Below, piece by piece: positions 54,407 to 61,984 of a DNA stretch of 64,000 bases. The notes below the pieces were generated by a model, which did not search any database, was not told where the DNA came from, and saw only the letters and a program-made list of their open reading frames with translations. The position numbers were made by a program, and so were the translations under genes. Each line of letters begins with the position of its first letter. Position 1 is the first letter of the stretch. This DNA is from an uncultured Muribaculaceae bacterium (GTDB lineage: Bacteria; Bacteroidota; Bacteroidia; Bacteroidales; Muribaculaceae): NCBI GenBank assembly GCA_905233915.1, contig CAJOFM010000003.1:62001-126000 (forward strand), in the 5' to 3' direction.

Positions 54407-55240
54407 ATGATGAAAAAAATCAGTTCAATTGTATTTGTGTTGGTTCTGATGACAGTAATTTCCACGTCATGCGGAAAAGATGAGCCCGTGAATCCAGACG
54501 AACTGCAGACCGAGACCTTCACTGTGAACGGCGTGACGTTCAAGATGGTGGCAGTCGAGGGCGGCACCTTCAGCATGGGCTTGACAGCCGAGCAGGCTGG
54601 CGATGACTTCTACTGGGCACCGCCCGCCCACGAGGTGACGCTCTTGAGTTACTGCATCGGCCAGACCGAGGTGACGCAGGCCTTGTGGCAGGCAGTGATG
54701 GATAGCAACCCAAGCTACTTTAGTAGTCGTAACAATTACGCCACTAACCTTCAGCGTCCTGTGGAGAGCGTCTCATGGAACGATTGCCAGACGTTTATCT
54801 CCAAGTTGAACCAGTTGACAGGTAGGACGTTCCGCCTGCCTACCGAGGCTGAATGGGAGTTTGCAGCCCATGGCGGCAACCAGAGCCGGGGTTACAAATA
54901 TTCGGGTAGCAACAACCCTGATGATGTGGCGTGGTATAGTGTTCCCTTACAAACAAGCGGTAATGTAGAATATGGCACACAAACAGTTGCCACTAAAGCC
55001 CCTAACGAATTGGGCCTGTATGACATGAGCGGCAACGTGTGGGAATGGTGCCAGGACTACTGGGCAGACAGTTACAGCAGTGATGCGCAGACCAATCCCA
55101 CTGGTCCCACTTCGGGCCCTGGCCGCGTGCTCCGTGGTGGCTGCTGGTACTACGAGGCCAAGTACTGCAGCGTGTTGCACCGCCGCTTCCTCGGCCCGTT
55201 GAACACGGGCAACAACCTTGGATTGCGACTCGCTCTTTAG
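54407..55240 (+). CDS. Lipoprotein with sulfatase-modifying-factor (FGE-like) domain
   Basis: 277 residues from the ATG at 54407 (54410 is equally possible). Lipobox STSC, followed by GKDEPVNPDE. The FGE/SUMF1 domain runs from about residue 45 to the end: 'MVAVEGGTFSMG', 'YCIGQTEVTQALWQAVM', 'RPVESVSWNDCQTFISKLN', 'RLPTEAEWEFAAHGG', 'GLYDMSGNVWEWCQDYW' and 'RVLRGGCWYYE'. True formylglycine enzymes need two Cys in the active site; here one Cys follows 'YEAKYC', so activity is unclear. Bacteroidetes have many such lipoproteins of unknown role, including gliding/secretion-linked ones. It follows queC by 27 nt. Confidence 0.85.
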   Translation: MMKKISSIVFVLVLMTVISTSCGKDEPVNPDELQTETFTVNGVTFKMVAVEGGTFSMGLTAEQAGDDFYWAPPAHEVTLLSYCIGQTEVTQALWQAVMDSNPSYFSSRNNYATNLQRPVESVSWNDCQTFISKLNQLTGRTFRLPTEAEWEFAAHGGNQSRGYKYSGSNNPDDVAWYSVPLQTSGNVEYGTQTVATKAPNELGLYDMSGNVWEWCQDYWADSYSSDAQTNPTGPTSGPGRVLRGGCWYYEAKYCSVLHRRFLGPLNTGNNLGLRLAL

Positions 55241-55265
55241 TCTTATTCCTCGTCAATTTAACGTA

Positions 55266-55319
55266 ATTTAGTGGTTTGGCTCGGGCGGTGCTTTTGCCCG
55301 CCCATGCCAACCACTAAAT
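55266..55319 (+). terminator. Large stem-loop after the FGE-like lipoprotein gene
   Basis: Outer arms ATTTAGTGGTT and AACCACTAAAT pair, with GGC / GCC and an inner GGGCGG / CCGCCC. No T run follows, so it may act as a terminator in cooperation with other factors or protect the mRNA end. Confidence 0.6.
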
Positions 55320-55343
55320 GATGTCCACCAAATACCTTGTTTG

Positions 55344-55440
55344 TTAAGAGATAAAAGAGAAGAGAGAAGATATGCATATTCGTCGAATGACGATGAAAAA
55401 AGCATCTTTTATCTCTTATCTTTATATCTATTATCTAAAA
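55344..55440. repeat. Two heptamer arrays forming an inverted repeat before fabD
   Basis: Left array: TTAAGAG, ATAAAAG, AGAAGAG, AGAAGAT (starts 55344, 55351, 55358, 55365). Right array: ATCT at 55404, 55411, 55418, 55426, 55433. Left TAAGAGATAAAAGA (55345-55358) and right TCTTTTATCTCTTA (55405-55418) are perfect 14-nt complements 46 nt apart. The fabD -7 box (TACCTTTG, 55447-55454) follows. Confidence 0.65.
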
Positions 55441-55520
55441 AAGTGCTACCTTTGCAGCCGATTTGCAGAAAAAATTCCGTAATCAACATTATTATCAATT
55501 ATAAAAGAGACAATTAGACA

Positions 55521-56399
55521 ATGAAAGCATTCGTATTCCCCGGTCAGGGCGCACAGTTTGTGGGTATGGGCAAGGACCTGTATGACAACAATCCCCAGGC
55601 CAAAGAATTGTTTGAAAAGGCAAATGAAGTGTTGGGTTTCCGCATTACCGACCTCATGTTTGAAGGCACCGAGGACGACCTGAAGCAGACCAAGGTCACT
55701 CAGCCTGCCGTATTCCTGCATTCCGTAATTCTCGCCCTCACCATGGGTGATGAGTTCAAGCCCGACATGGTTGCCGGTCACTCGCTGGGCGAGTTCTCGG
55801 CTTTGGTAGCCGCTGGCGCACTGCCTTTTGAGCAGGGTTTGAAGTTGGTTGAGGCTCGTGCCTTGGCCATGCAGAAAGCTTGTGAGGCCGCACCCTCGAC
55901 GATGGCTGCCATCATCGGCATGGAGGACACCAAGGTAGAGGAAATTTGTGCCACCATTGATGGCATCTGCGTCCCCGCCAACTATAACTGCCCCGGTCAG
56001 GTGGTCATCTCGGGTGAGATTGCCGCTATCGAGGCCGCTTGCGAGAAATTCAAGGAGGCTGGCGCACGCCGTGCATTGCCCCTCAAGGTGGGTGGCGCTT
56101 TCCACTCGCCCCTGATGGAGCCTGCCCGCGCTGAGCTTGCCGAGGCTATCGAGGCTGCCGACTTCTCGGCTCCCCGCTGCCCCATCTACCAGGATGTGGA
56201 CGCCAAGCCGCACACCGATCCCGCCGAAATCAAGGCTAATCTGTTGCAACAGCTCACCGCTCCCGTGCGTTGGAGCCACATCGTTGCCAACATGGTTGCC
56301 GACGGCATGACCGAGGCCGAGGAACTGGGTCCCGGCAAGGTTCTCCAAGGCCTCATCGCCAAGACCAGCCGCGACGTCGTCCTGAGCGGCCGCCAGTAA
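55521..56399 (+). CDS. fabD: Malonyl-CoA:ACP transacylase
   Basis: 292 residues. 'FPGQGAQFVGMG' at the N terminus, the active-site Ser88 in 'VAGHSLGEFSALVAAG', the catalytic His in 'AFHSPLMEPA', and the C-terminal 'ELGPGKVLQGLI' are all typical. It loads malonyl groups on acyl carrier protein for fatty acid synthesis. It stands alone with its own TACCTTTG promoter element (55447-55454) and terminator (56436-56468), placed between the two queuosine gene pairs. Confidence 0.97.
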   Translation: MKAFVFPGQGAQFVGMGKDLYDNNPQAKELFEKANEVLGFRITDLMFEGTEDDLKQTKVTQPAVFLHSVILALTMGDEFKPDMVAGHSLGEFSALVAAGALPFEQGLKLVEARALAMQKACEAAPSTMAAIIGMEDTKVEEICATIDGICVPANYNCPGQVVISGEIAAIEAACEKFKEAGARRALPLKVGGAFHSPLMEPARAELAEAIEAADFSAPRCPIYQDVDAKPHTDPAEIKANLLQQLTAPVRWSHIVANMVADGMTEAEELGPGKVLQGLIAKTSRDVVLSGRQ

Positions 56400-56410
56400 A
56401 ATGGTCGCAG

Positions 56411-56431
56411 TTTAGAGTTAAGAGATGAATG
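56411..56431 (+). repeat. Three heptamers after fabD
   Basis: TTTAGAG, TTAAGAG, ATGAATG at 56411, 56418 and 56425, between the fabD stop and its terminator. A weaker member of the heptamer set. Confidence 0.4.
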
Positions 56432-56435
56432 AAAC

Positions 56436-56468
56436 ACATCCGCATTCCAGACAATGGAGTGCGGATGT
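56436..56468. terminator. Terminator between fabD and queE
   Basis: ACATCCGCA / TGCGGATGT 9-bp stem with TCC / GGA above a mismatch; flanked by A-rich and T-rich sequence on either side, so it may serve both converging genes. Confidence 0.8.
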
Positions 56469-56520
56469 TTGTTGTTTCTAGGTTTGATATGTTGCGTTGT
56501 CAACGCAACAGACGGGACTG

Positions 56521-57111
56521 CTACTTGATGTCGAGGATGCGGTGCGTTTGTAGGGAAAGTCGCCACTGGGGGTTGTCGAGCACGGCTTGGACGGTGGCTC
56601 GCATGTTGCTGAGGCGTTGCTCCTTGTCGTTTACCCAGCAAGGCTGCAGGTAGCGGTGAGTGGCCGTGATGGTGTTGTACTGGGCCAAGTCTTGACCCAG
56701 ATAAACCACCTTGAGCTCATCGCAACGGGTGAGCACCACAGGAACGTCACCGCTGTTGCCAAGGCCGGTTTTGGGTGACAGGGTGACCCAGTCAATGCCG
56801 TGGGGCAGGGGATGAGTGCCATTGGTTTCGATGGCGATTCGCTTGCCTGTCAACTGCTTGAGCCCCATCACAAAATCATCGTCTATCCACAGCGATGGCT
56901 CGCCGCCTGTGAGCACGATGAGCGGGGCTTGAGGATAATGCATTACCTGCTCAACGATCTCGGGCAACGACATTATCGTGCCCTCCTCGTGCCGCGTGTC
57001 GCAGAAGGTGCAACGCAGGTTGCAACCGCTCAGCCTGATGAACACACTGGCGGTACCTGTATTGTATCCCTCGCCCTGCAGCGAGTAGAAAATCTCGTTA
57101 ACCTTCCACAT
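56521..57111 (-). CDS. queE: 7-carboxy-7-deazaguanine synthase (radical SAM)
   Basis: 196 residues from the ATG at 57111 (an upstream TTG is rejected). 'IFYSLQGEGYNTGTASVFIRLSGCNLRCTFCDT' region contains the radical-SAM cysteines (CNLRCTFC, CxxxCxxC form), followed by 'LTGGEPSL' and 'IETNGTHPLP'. It rearranges carboxy-tetrahydropterin to the deazaguanine ring. queD is 41 nt upstream on the same strand, separated by heptamer repeats. Confidence 0.96.
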   Translation of the reverse strand: MWKVNEIFYSLQGEGYNTGTASVFIRLSGCNLRCTFCDTRHEEGTIMSLPEIVEQVMHYPQAPLIVLTGGEPSLWIDDDFVMGLKQLTGKRIAIETNGTHPLPHGIDWVTLSPKTGLGNSGDVPVVLTRCDELKVVYLGQDLAQYNTITATHRYLQPCWVNDKEQRLSNMRATVQAVLDNPQWRLSLQTHRILDIK

Positions 57112-57122
57112 TTTAGTCAAGT

Positions 57123-57157
57123 TCTAATGCCTAAAGCCTAACACCTAAAGCCTCACT
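57123..57157 (-). repeat. Five phased heptamers between queD and queE
   Basis: On the plus strand TCTAATG, CCTAAAG, CCTAACA, CCTAAAG, CCTCACT at 57123, 57130, 57137, 57144 and 57151, an exact 7-nt phase. The last unit runs into the queD stop codon. Read in gene direction the units are CTTTAGG-like. Confidence 0.8.
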
Positions 57158-57503
57158 CCACATCATTGTCCTCATCCTTGACGTAGATGGCCAAATTGTT
57201 GGCGCTCTCACGCACGTCGGCGCGGTAGCAGTTGGGCACGGTCTCGACGATCCAGTGGGCGATGTTCTCGGCCGTGGGATTGAAGTCAAGCACCTCGTTG
57301 AGGTTGCGGTGGTCGAGTTTGCCGTGCACCATTTCCTTGATGATGGTGAAATCGGTGACCATGCCGTTGTCGTCCAGCTCCTTGGCCTTGCAATAGACGT
57401 TCACAATCCAGTTGTGGCCATGCAGGTTCTCGCACTTGCTGTTGTGGTCAAGATAGAGCATGTGGGCCGATGAAATCTCGAGTGTCTTTTGTACGTAATA
57501 CAT
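57153..57503 (-). CDS. queD: 6-carboxy-tetrahydropterin synthase
   Basis: 116 residues of the PTPS/QueD family. Zinc-binding His residues lie in 'ISSAHMLYL' and 'ENLHGHNWIVNVY'; the catalytic Cys is in 'DHNSKCENLHGH'. 'GMVTDFTIIKEMV' and 'LDHRNLNEV' are family marks. It makes the pterin substrate of QueE. The pair is divergent in strand from queF-queC but completes the preQ1 pathway within 4.3 kb. Confidence 0.95.
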   Translation of the reverse strand: MYYVQKTLEISSAHMLYLDHNSKCENLHGHNWIVNVYCKAKELDDNGMVTDFTIIKEMVHGKLDHRNLNEVLDFNPTAENIAHWIVETVPNCYRADVRESANNLAIYVKDEDNDVE

Positions 57504-57526
57504 TATATTTAGTTTTTAGAGTGATT

Positions 57527-57554
57527 ACTAAAGTCTTGCGCTTAATGCCTAGCG
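57527..57554 (-). repeat. Heptamers between the WG-repeat gene and queD
   Basis: Plus strand ACTAAAG, TCTTGCG, CTTAATG, CCTAGCG at 57527, 57534, 57541 and 57548. More degenerate than the array at 57123 but in the same 7-nt phase; the last unit covers the stop codon of the WG-repeat gene. Confidence 0.55.
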
Positions 57555-59066
57555 CCTGTTCTTTGTCTGGGGAACAGACTCGTTGAAGCGCATGTAGTAG
57601 ATGAGGTTGATGATACCCTTGTCGAAGCCAAGCGTCAGTGCTGTCAGGTAGTCGCTGCAGAAGATGCCGTCCCTGGCCAGGACAAAGCCCTTGGTGCCCA
57701 GGCGGCTCTCCACCTTGTTGACAATGGCAGGCTCGGTGGTGGCGGGGCAGTGATTGACGTTGAGCGAGACAATGACACACTTAACATGAGCGTCATAGTT
57801 GAACTCGGCGCTTGTGCTGTCGGCATTGGCGGTAGCCACCTCGCGGTCGAACACATATTGTACGAAGTAGGGACCCTGGGGCAAGATGAGGGTGTTGTTG
57901 CCGGCATACATCCTAGCATCGGTGCCCACCATGCTGTTCATGTCCATGAGGGTTGTAGAGGCATTGGCGCCGCAGCAGCTGGTCTCGTCAAACATCATCA
58001 TCATGGAAGCCGCGGCGAGGTCGGTGTCGATGTAGCCACGGGTGGCATAGGGGTTGTCCTCGCTCACGTGGGCATTGCTGAACTTGACATTGCCCACGGG
58101 CTTGCCCGTTCGGTCGATAATATGGTAGGTATCGCCGTCAACGGCAATCAGACGTTCGCCGTTGATGTCGATGAGGTTGTCGTGCTCGATAGGAATGAGT
58201 GTCTTGTTATTCTTATCCACCATGCCCGTTTTCTTGTCCTTCACGACGATATAATCCCCGCTTGGCGTGCGTGAGAAATCGGCATATCCACCCTTGGACA
58301 CCTTTTCCTGGTCGTCGATGGGATTGGCTACTTCCTTGCCATTCTCGTTGAGGCACACAATGGAATCACCCTTCATCGCTGGCATTACACCATTGATGAA
58401 GTAGGGTTGTATAGGCTCATACTCGGCAGTGGTGCCAGTGAACATGATCTTGCCGCTCTTGTTGATGACACTGAAGCTCACCACACTGTCGTTGGGCTGG
58501 TTCTCGTCGATGACAAGGGCATAGTCGTTATAGAGGAACATGTTGGCGCTGCTGTAGATGGCCGGAACTATTGTGTCACCAGCAGCGTTGATGTAGCCCC
58601 ATTGGCCATTGTCGTTCTGGAATGCTGCCATGCCGCGCGAGAACATGGAACACTGGGAAATCTCCTTGGGCAACTGCTTGACGACCTGACCCTTGCGGTC
58701 GATGACGCAAATGGGCTGACCCACGCGGCTGCACACGGCCACGCCATCGTCGCTGAAGGCTGTCGCGCTGCCAAAGTGGCCTGCGACAGGAGTGGTGGGG
58801 GCGCTCACATCATAATAGTCGTAGCTGCCCTCGTCATTTCTCACATAGAACATGCCGTCAACAATGGGCGACGGGGCATTGGTAAAAGCGTCTTTGGTGA
58901 CCACCTCGCCACTGTTCACATCCAGGATGCTCCACTTCTCGCTGCCCACGAGTTGAACGGGCAGGTATTGCGTTTTGTACTGATAGGTAGTGTCGTTTCC
59001 GCCACAGGCGGTAAGCAGCATAGCCACTGTAGCGGCAAATGCCAATCGGGTTAAAAACTTTGTCAT
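57549..59066 (-). CDS. WG-repeat lipoprotein
   Basis: 505 residues. Lipobox LLTAC, then GGNDTTY. WG-type repeats are visible ('KWSILDVNSGEVVT', 'QWGYINAAGDTIVPAIYSS', 'KTGMVDKNNKTLIPIEHD'), giving a beta-propeller-like domain over about residues 35-320. The C-terminal 180 residues are different, with 'DETSCCGANAST' and a final amphipathic part. Function unknown; the WG domain is generally a binding module on the cell surface. A TAAGTTTG -7-like element is at 59102-59095. Confidence 0.8.
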   Translation of the reverse strand: MTKFLTRLAFAATVAMLLTACGGNDTTYQYKTQYLPVQLVGSEKWSILDVNSGEVVTKDAFTNAPSPIVDGMFYVRNDEGSYDYYDVSAPTTPVAGHFGSATAFSDDGVAVCSRVGQPICVIDRKGQVVKQLPKEISQCSMFSRGMAAFQNDNGQWGYINAAGDTIVPAIYSSANMFLYNDYALVIDENQPNDSVVSFSVINKSGKIMFTGTTAEYEPIQPYFINGVMPAMKGDSIVCLNENGKEVANPIDDQEKVSKGGYADFSRTPSGDYIVVKDKKTGMVDKNNKTLIPIEHDNLIDINGERLIAVDGDTYHIIDRTGKPVGNVKFSNAHVSEDNPYATRGYIDTDLAAASMMMMFDETSCCGANASTTLMDMNSMVGTDARMYAGNNTLILPQGPYFVQYVFDREVATANADSTSAEFNYDAHVKCVIVSLNVNHCPATTEPAIVNKVESRLGTKGFVLARDGIFCSDYLTALTLGFDKGIINLIYYMRFNESVPQTKNRR

Positions 59067-59315
59067 GAATCCTTTTTAAATCTGTTTTAGACTGCAAACT
59101 TACTGAAAAATACGGCAACTGCAGAGAATTCTCGAGAGAATAAACATTTTTTATCTATTTGTCGCGGCTGGGCGCAGGAATTACATTTTTTTGACACTTA
59201 TAATGTGGTTAATCACCGATTTGTACCTTGAAATTAGGGCATGTTACCAATGTTTTTTATAATTTTGCCGAAAATTGGAAACCTATTGAATATTATTCAT
59301 AAAACCATAAACAAA

Positions 59316-61913
59316 ATGAAGAAAAATCTACTGAACCTCTTATTGCTACTTGTGTCGCTCGTGGGCTTGCAGGCGGCAGCGGCTATTCCCAACGGCTACT
59401 ATACGACCGCATTGGGCAAGAGCGACCAGGAACTGATGACAGCACTGCACAAGAAGATTCATGGCCACTACATGATTTATTATGGCAACTTGTGGGAGAA
59501 ATTCAGAACGACTGACTGCAACGGCAATACAATCATCGACCGATATTCTAATTCACAGTATACCTATAGCACCAACCAATGTTCAAGTGGAGGATATAGC
59601 GGTGTTGGTGATTGCTATAACCGTGAGCACTCGGTTCCCAACAGTTGGTGGGGGGCAGATGAGGACACTATGTACACCGACTTGTATCACATGTACCCCG
59701 TTGACGGTTATGTGAACAATATGCGCGCCAGTCACCCCTTTGGTGACTGTAACAACGGTGTCACCTATGGAACAGGCAAGTTGGGTAGATGTACTCATAG
59801 CGGTTATTCGGGTACAGTGTTTGAGGTTGCCGACGAGTATAAGGGCGACTTTGCGCGCACCTATTTCTATATGGTAGTGCGCTATATGGACCGCGTTGGC
59901 AGCTGGACTCAGAGCGAGGGCGGTGCCGTGTTTACCAACAGCAGCTACAAGCGCCTCACCACTTGGGCTATCAGCCAGTTGCTGGAGTGGCACCGCAATG
60001 ACCCTGTGAGTGCGCTCGAGACGACCCGCAACGATGCTGTCTATGGCATCCAGCACAACCGCAACCCGTTTATTGATCACCCCGAACTAGCCGAATTCTT
60101 ATGGGGCAACCAGACGGGCAATGCTTGGACAGGCAGTGCGACCAACACTCCGACAATCTCATCGCCCACCAATGGATCAACCATTAACGTGGGCACCAAC
60201 ACTGGTAATGGTGTGAGCAAAACGATTACCGTCAAGGGTGTTTATCTGACGCAGAATGTGACGGTGTCAGTCACAGGATCTGGTTTCAGCGTTACCCCGT
60301 CATCATTGACCGCTGCTGCTGTCAATGCCGGAACCTCGGTGACAGTCACTTATAACGGAACTGCGACCAATGCTACGGGCCGTTTGACCATTAACAGCAG
60401 TGAGGTGAGCAACAGTTCGACTTTGACGGCTACCTATAACACTGGAGGCGGAACGGGTACCGAGACGATTGAAACGTGGGAAGGATGCTCGGCTTATGAG
60501 AGTTACGGCACTACATTTATTCAAGGTCATGCCTTTGCTTGGAACACGTCCGACGTAGGTATCTGGGCGGCAGATACCCATAAGAATGGTGAGCTGAGCT
60601 GCCGTTTCGGCAAGACCGCGGCATCTTACATTGAGATGGCCGAAGACCTCGGCGATGGAGCCAGCAAAGTGTCCTTCTTTGCTCAGAAGTGGAGCGGTAA
60701 TGAGGCCACCCCGACTTTGCAACTGCAATATAGTACCGACGCTGGCAGCACATGGACCAATGTGGGCACCTGTTCGCCTAATGACACCTGGCAGCAGTAT
60801 ATTTTTAACTTGAACGTGAATGGTAATGTTCGCATCAAGATTTTGCAGACGGCAGGCGCACGCCTCAACATTGACGATATTGCCATCACGAGCAATCCCA
60901 CTCCTGTTGCCGTTCCCGAATTGACAAGTCCTGTTGACGGTTCGACGGTGCATGTGGGCACAATTACAGGTGATGAGACCCAAGTGACAAAGACGATCAC
61001 AGTGAAGGGCTCTAACTTGACCAAAACCTTGGTTTTGACGGCATCAGGAACCGGTTTTACCGTGTCCCCGAGAATGATTTCGGCTTCAAACGCAAATGCT
61101 GGTGCAACCGCAACGATAACTTATTCAGCTACCCAGGCTGGTGATGCTACTGGAACACTTGTTATCAGCAGCAACGAAGTCAATGTGACAGTAAATCTTA
61201 CCGCCAGTAAGGTTGTAATGCCCTCCATCCAAATTTCGCCGCTTGACAGAATTGAAGCTGCGCGAAACGGGGAATCTGGTATTGTGACTGGCATTGTGTC
61301 GGCAGACAATAACGAGGAGAATATCACGTTGACCGTTGGACAGGCATTCGAACTCAGTCTTAATCAAGTCAATTGGTCCCAGAGTTTGACTCTTGACCCG
61401 TCGGGCGAGGTGTTCTATGTGCGCCTTGCAAGCACCGCGACGATTGGCACTTTCAATAGTACAGTAACTGCCACTACAAGCCAAGTAACCGCCTATGTTG
61501 ATGTTGAAGGAGTAGTGAGTCCTCAGCTGGGAGATGTGAATATGGATGGCTATGTTAACGTCGCCGACGTGACGGCTCTTATTGGCTATATCCTGGGCAG
61601 CACGGTTAGCCCGTTTGACGAGGATGTGGCAAACATTAATGGCGATGCCGCTATTAATGTGGCTGATGTGACCAACCTTATAGCAATTATCCTTGGCACT
61701 TCATCAGCCAAGGCCAACGCGTCTTGGATTGCCCTACCCGCTAAGGGTGGAATCGTAGTGAAGAATCTGACGGGAGAATTGCTCGAGGTTTATGACATGG
61801 ATGCCAATTGTGTAGCGGCAGATAACAGTATGGGTACAGCTAACTTGGAATTGCCGGCCGGCATCTACTTTGTCACCAGCGACACCGAGTCGTTAAAGGT
61901 GGTTGTTAAATAA
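59316..61913 (+). CDS. Secreted endonuclease I with Ig-like/CBM-like domains, dockerin-like repeats and C-terminal sorting-like domain
   Basis: 865 residues from the ATG at 59316 (25 upstream in-frame codons lack signal character). Signal peptide (LLNLLLLLVSLVGLQAAAA), then an endonuclease I (EndA/DNase I-like) domain (about residues 25-270) with 'CYNREHSVPNSWWG', 'DLYHMYPVDGYVNNMR', 'HPFGD' and 'GIQHNRNPFIDHPEL'. Two beta domains of about 85 residues ('TITVKGVYLTQNVTV' and 'TITVKGSNLTKTLVL') flank a jelly-roll-like module. Near residues 745-800 two dockerin-like repeats appear ('GDVNMDGYVNVADVTALIGY', 'NINGDAAINVADVTNLIAI'). The end ('LLEVYDMDANCV', 'LPAGIYFVTS') resembles a type A sorting domain. 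It degrades extracellular nucleic acid. Confidence 0.88.
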   Translation: MKKNLLNLLLLLVSLVGLQAAAAIPNGYYTTALGKSDQELMTALHKKIHGHYMIYYGNLWEKFRTTDCNGNTIIDRYSNSQYTYSTNQCSSGGYSGVGDCYNREHSVPNSWWGADEDTMYTDLYHMYPVDGYVNNMRASHPFGDCNNGVTYGTGKLGRCTHSGYSGTVFEVADEYKGDFARTYFYMVVRYMDRVGSWTQSEGGAVFTNSSYKRLTTWAISQLLEWHRNDPVSALETTRNDAVYGIQHNRNPFIDHPELAEFLWGNQTGNAWTGSATNTPTISSPTNGSTINVGTNTGNGVSKTITVKGVYLTQNVTVSVTGSGFSVTPSSLTAAAVNAGTSVTVTYNGTATNATGRLTINSSEVSNSSTLTATYNTGGGTGTETIETWEGCSAYESYGTTFIQGHAFAWNTSDVGIWAADTHKNGELSCRFGKTAASYIEMAEDLGDGASKVSFFAQKWSGNEATPTLQLQYSTDAGSTWTNVGTCSPNDTWQQYIFNLNVNGNVRIKILQTAGARLNIDDIAITSNPTPVAVPELTSPVDGSTVHVGTITGDETQVTKTITVKGSNLTKTLVLTASGTGFTVSPRMISASNANAGATATITYSATQAGDATGTLVISSNEVNVTVNLTASKVVMPSIQISPLDRIEAARNGESGIVTGIVSADNNEENITLTVGQAFELSLNQVNWSQSLTLDPSGEVFYVRLASTATIGTFNSTVTATTSQVTAYVDVEGVVSPQLGDVNMDGYVNVADVTALIGYILGSTVSPFDEDVANINGDAAINVADVTNLIAIILGTSSAKANASWIALPAKGGIVVKNLTGELLEVYDMDANCVAADNSMGTANLELPAGIYFVTSDTESLKVVVK

Positions 61914-61935
61914 CCATTAGACAATAAAATACAAA

Positions 61936-61965
61936 GGGCGGCCTCACCTCAGGGTGGAGCCGCTC
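61936..61965 (+). terminator. Terminator after the endonuclease gene
   Basis: GGGCGGC / GCCGCTC (one G-T pair) plus inner TCACC / GGTGG across a mismatch, 4-nt loop, then a T-rich tail. Confidence 0.8.
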
Positions 61966-61984
61966 TTGTTATTTGTAGGCATTG

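Noticed and set aside
55344-55440. Terminal inverted repeats of an insertion sequence or MITE
   Set aside because: The arms consist of 7-nt units also found elsewhere, with no target duplication or transposase gene nearby.
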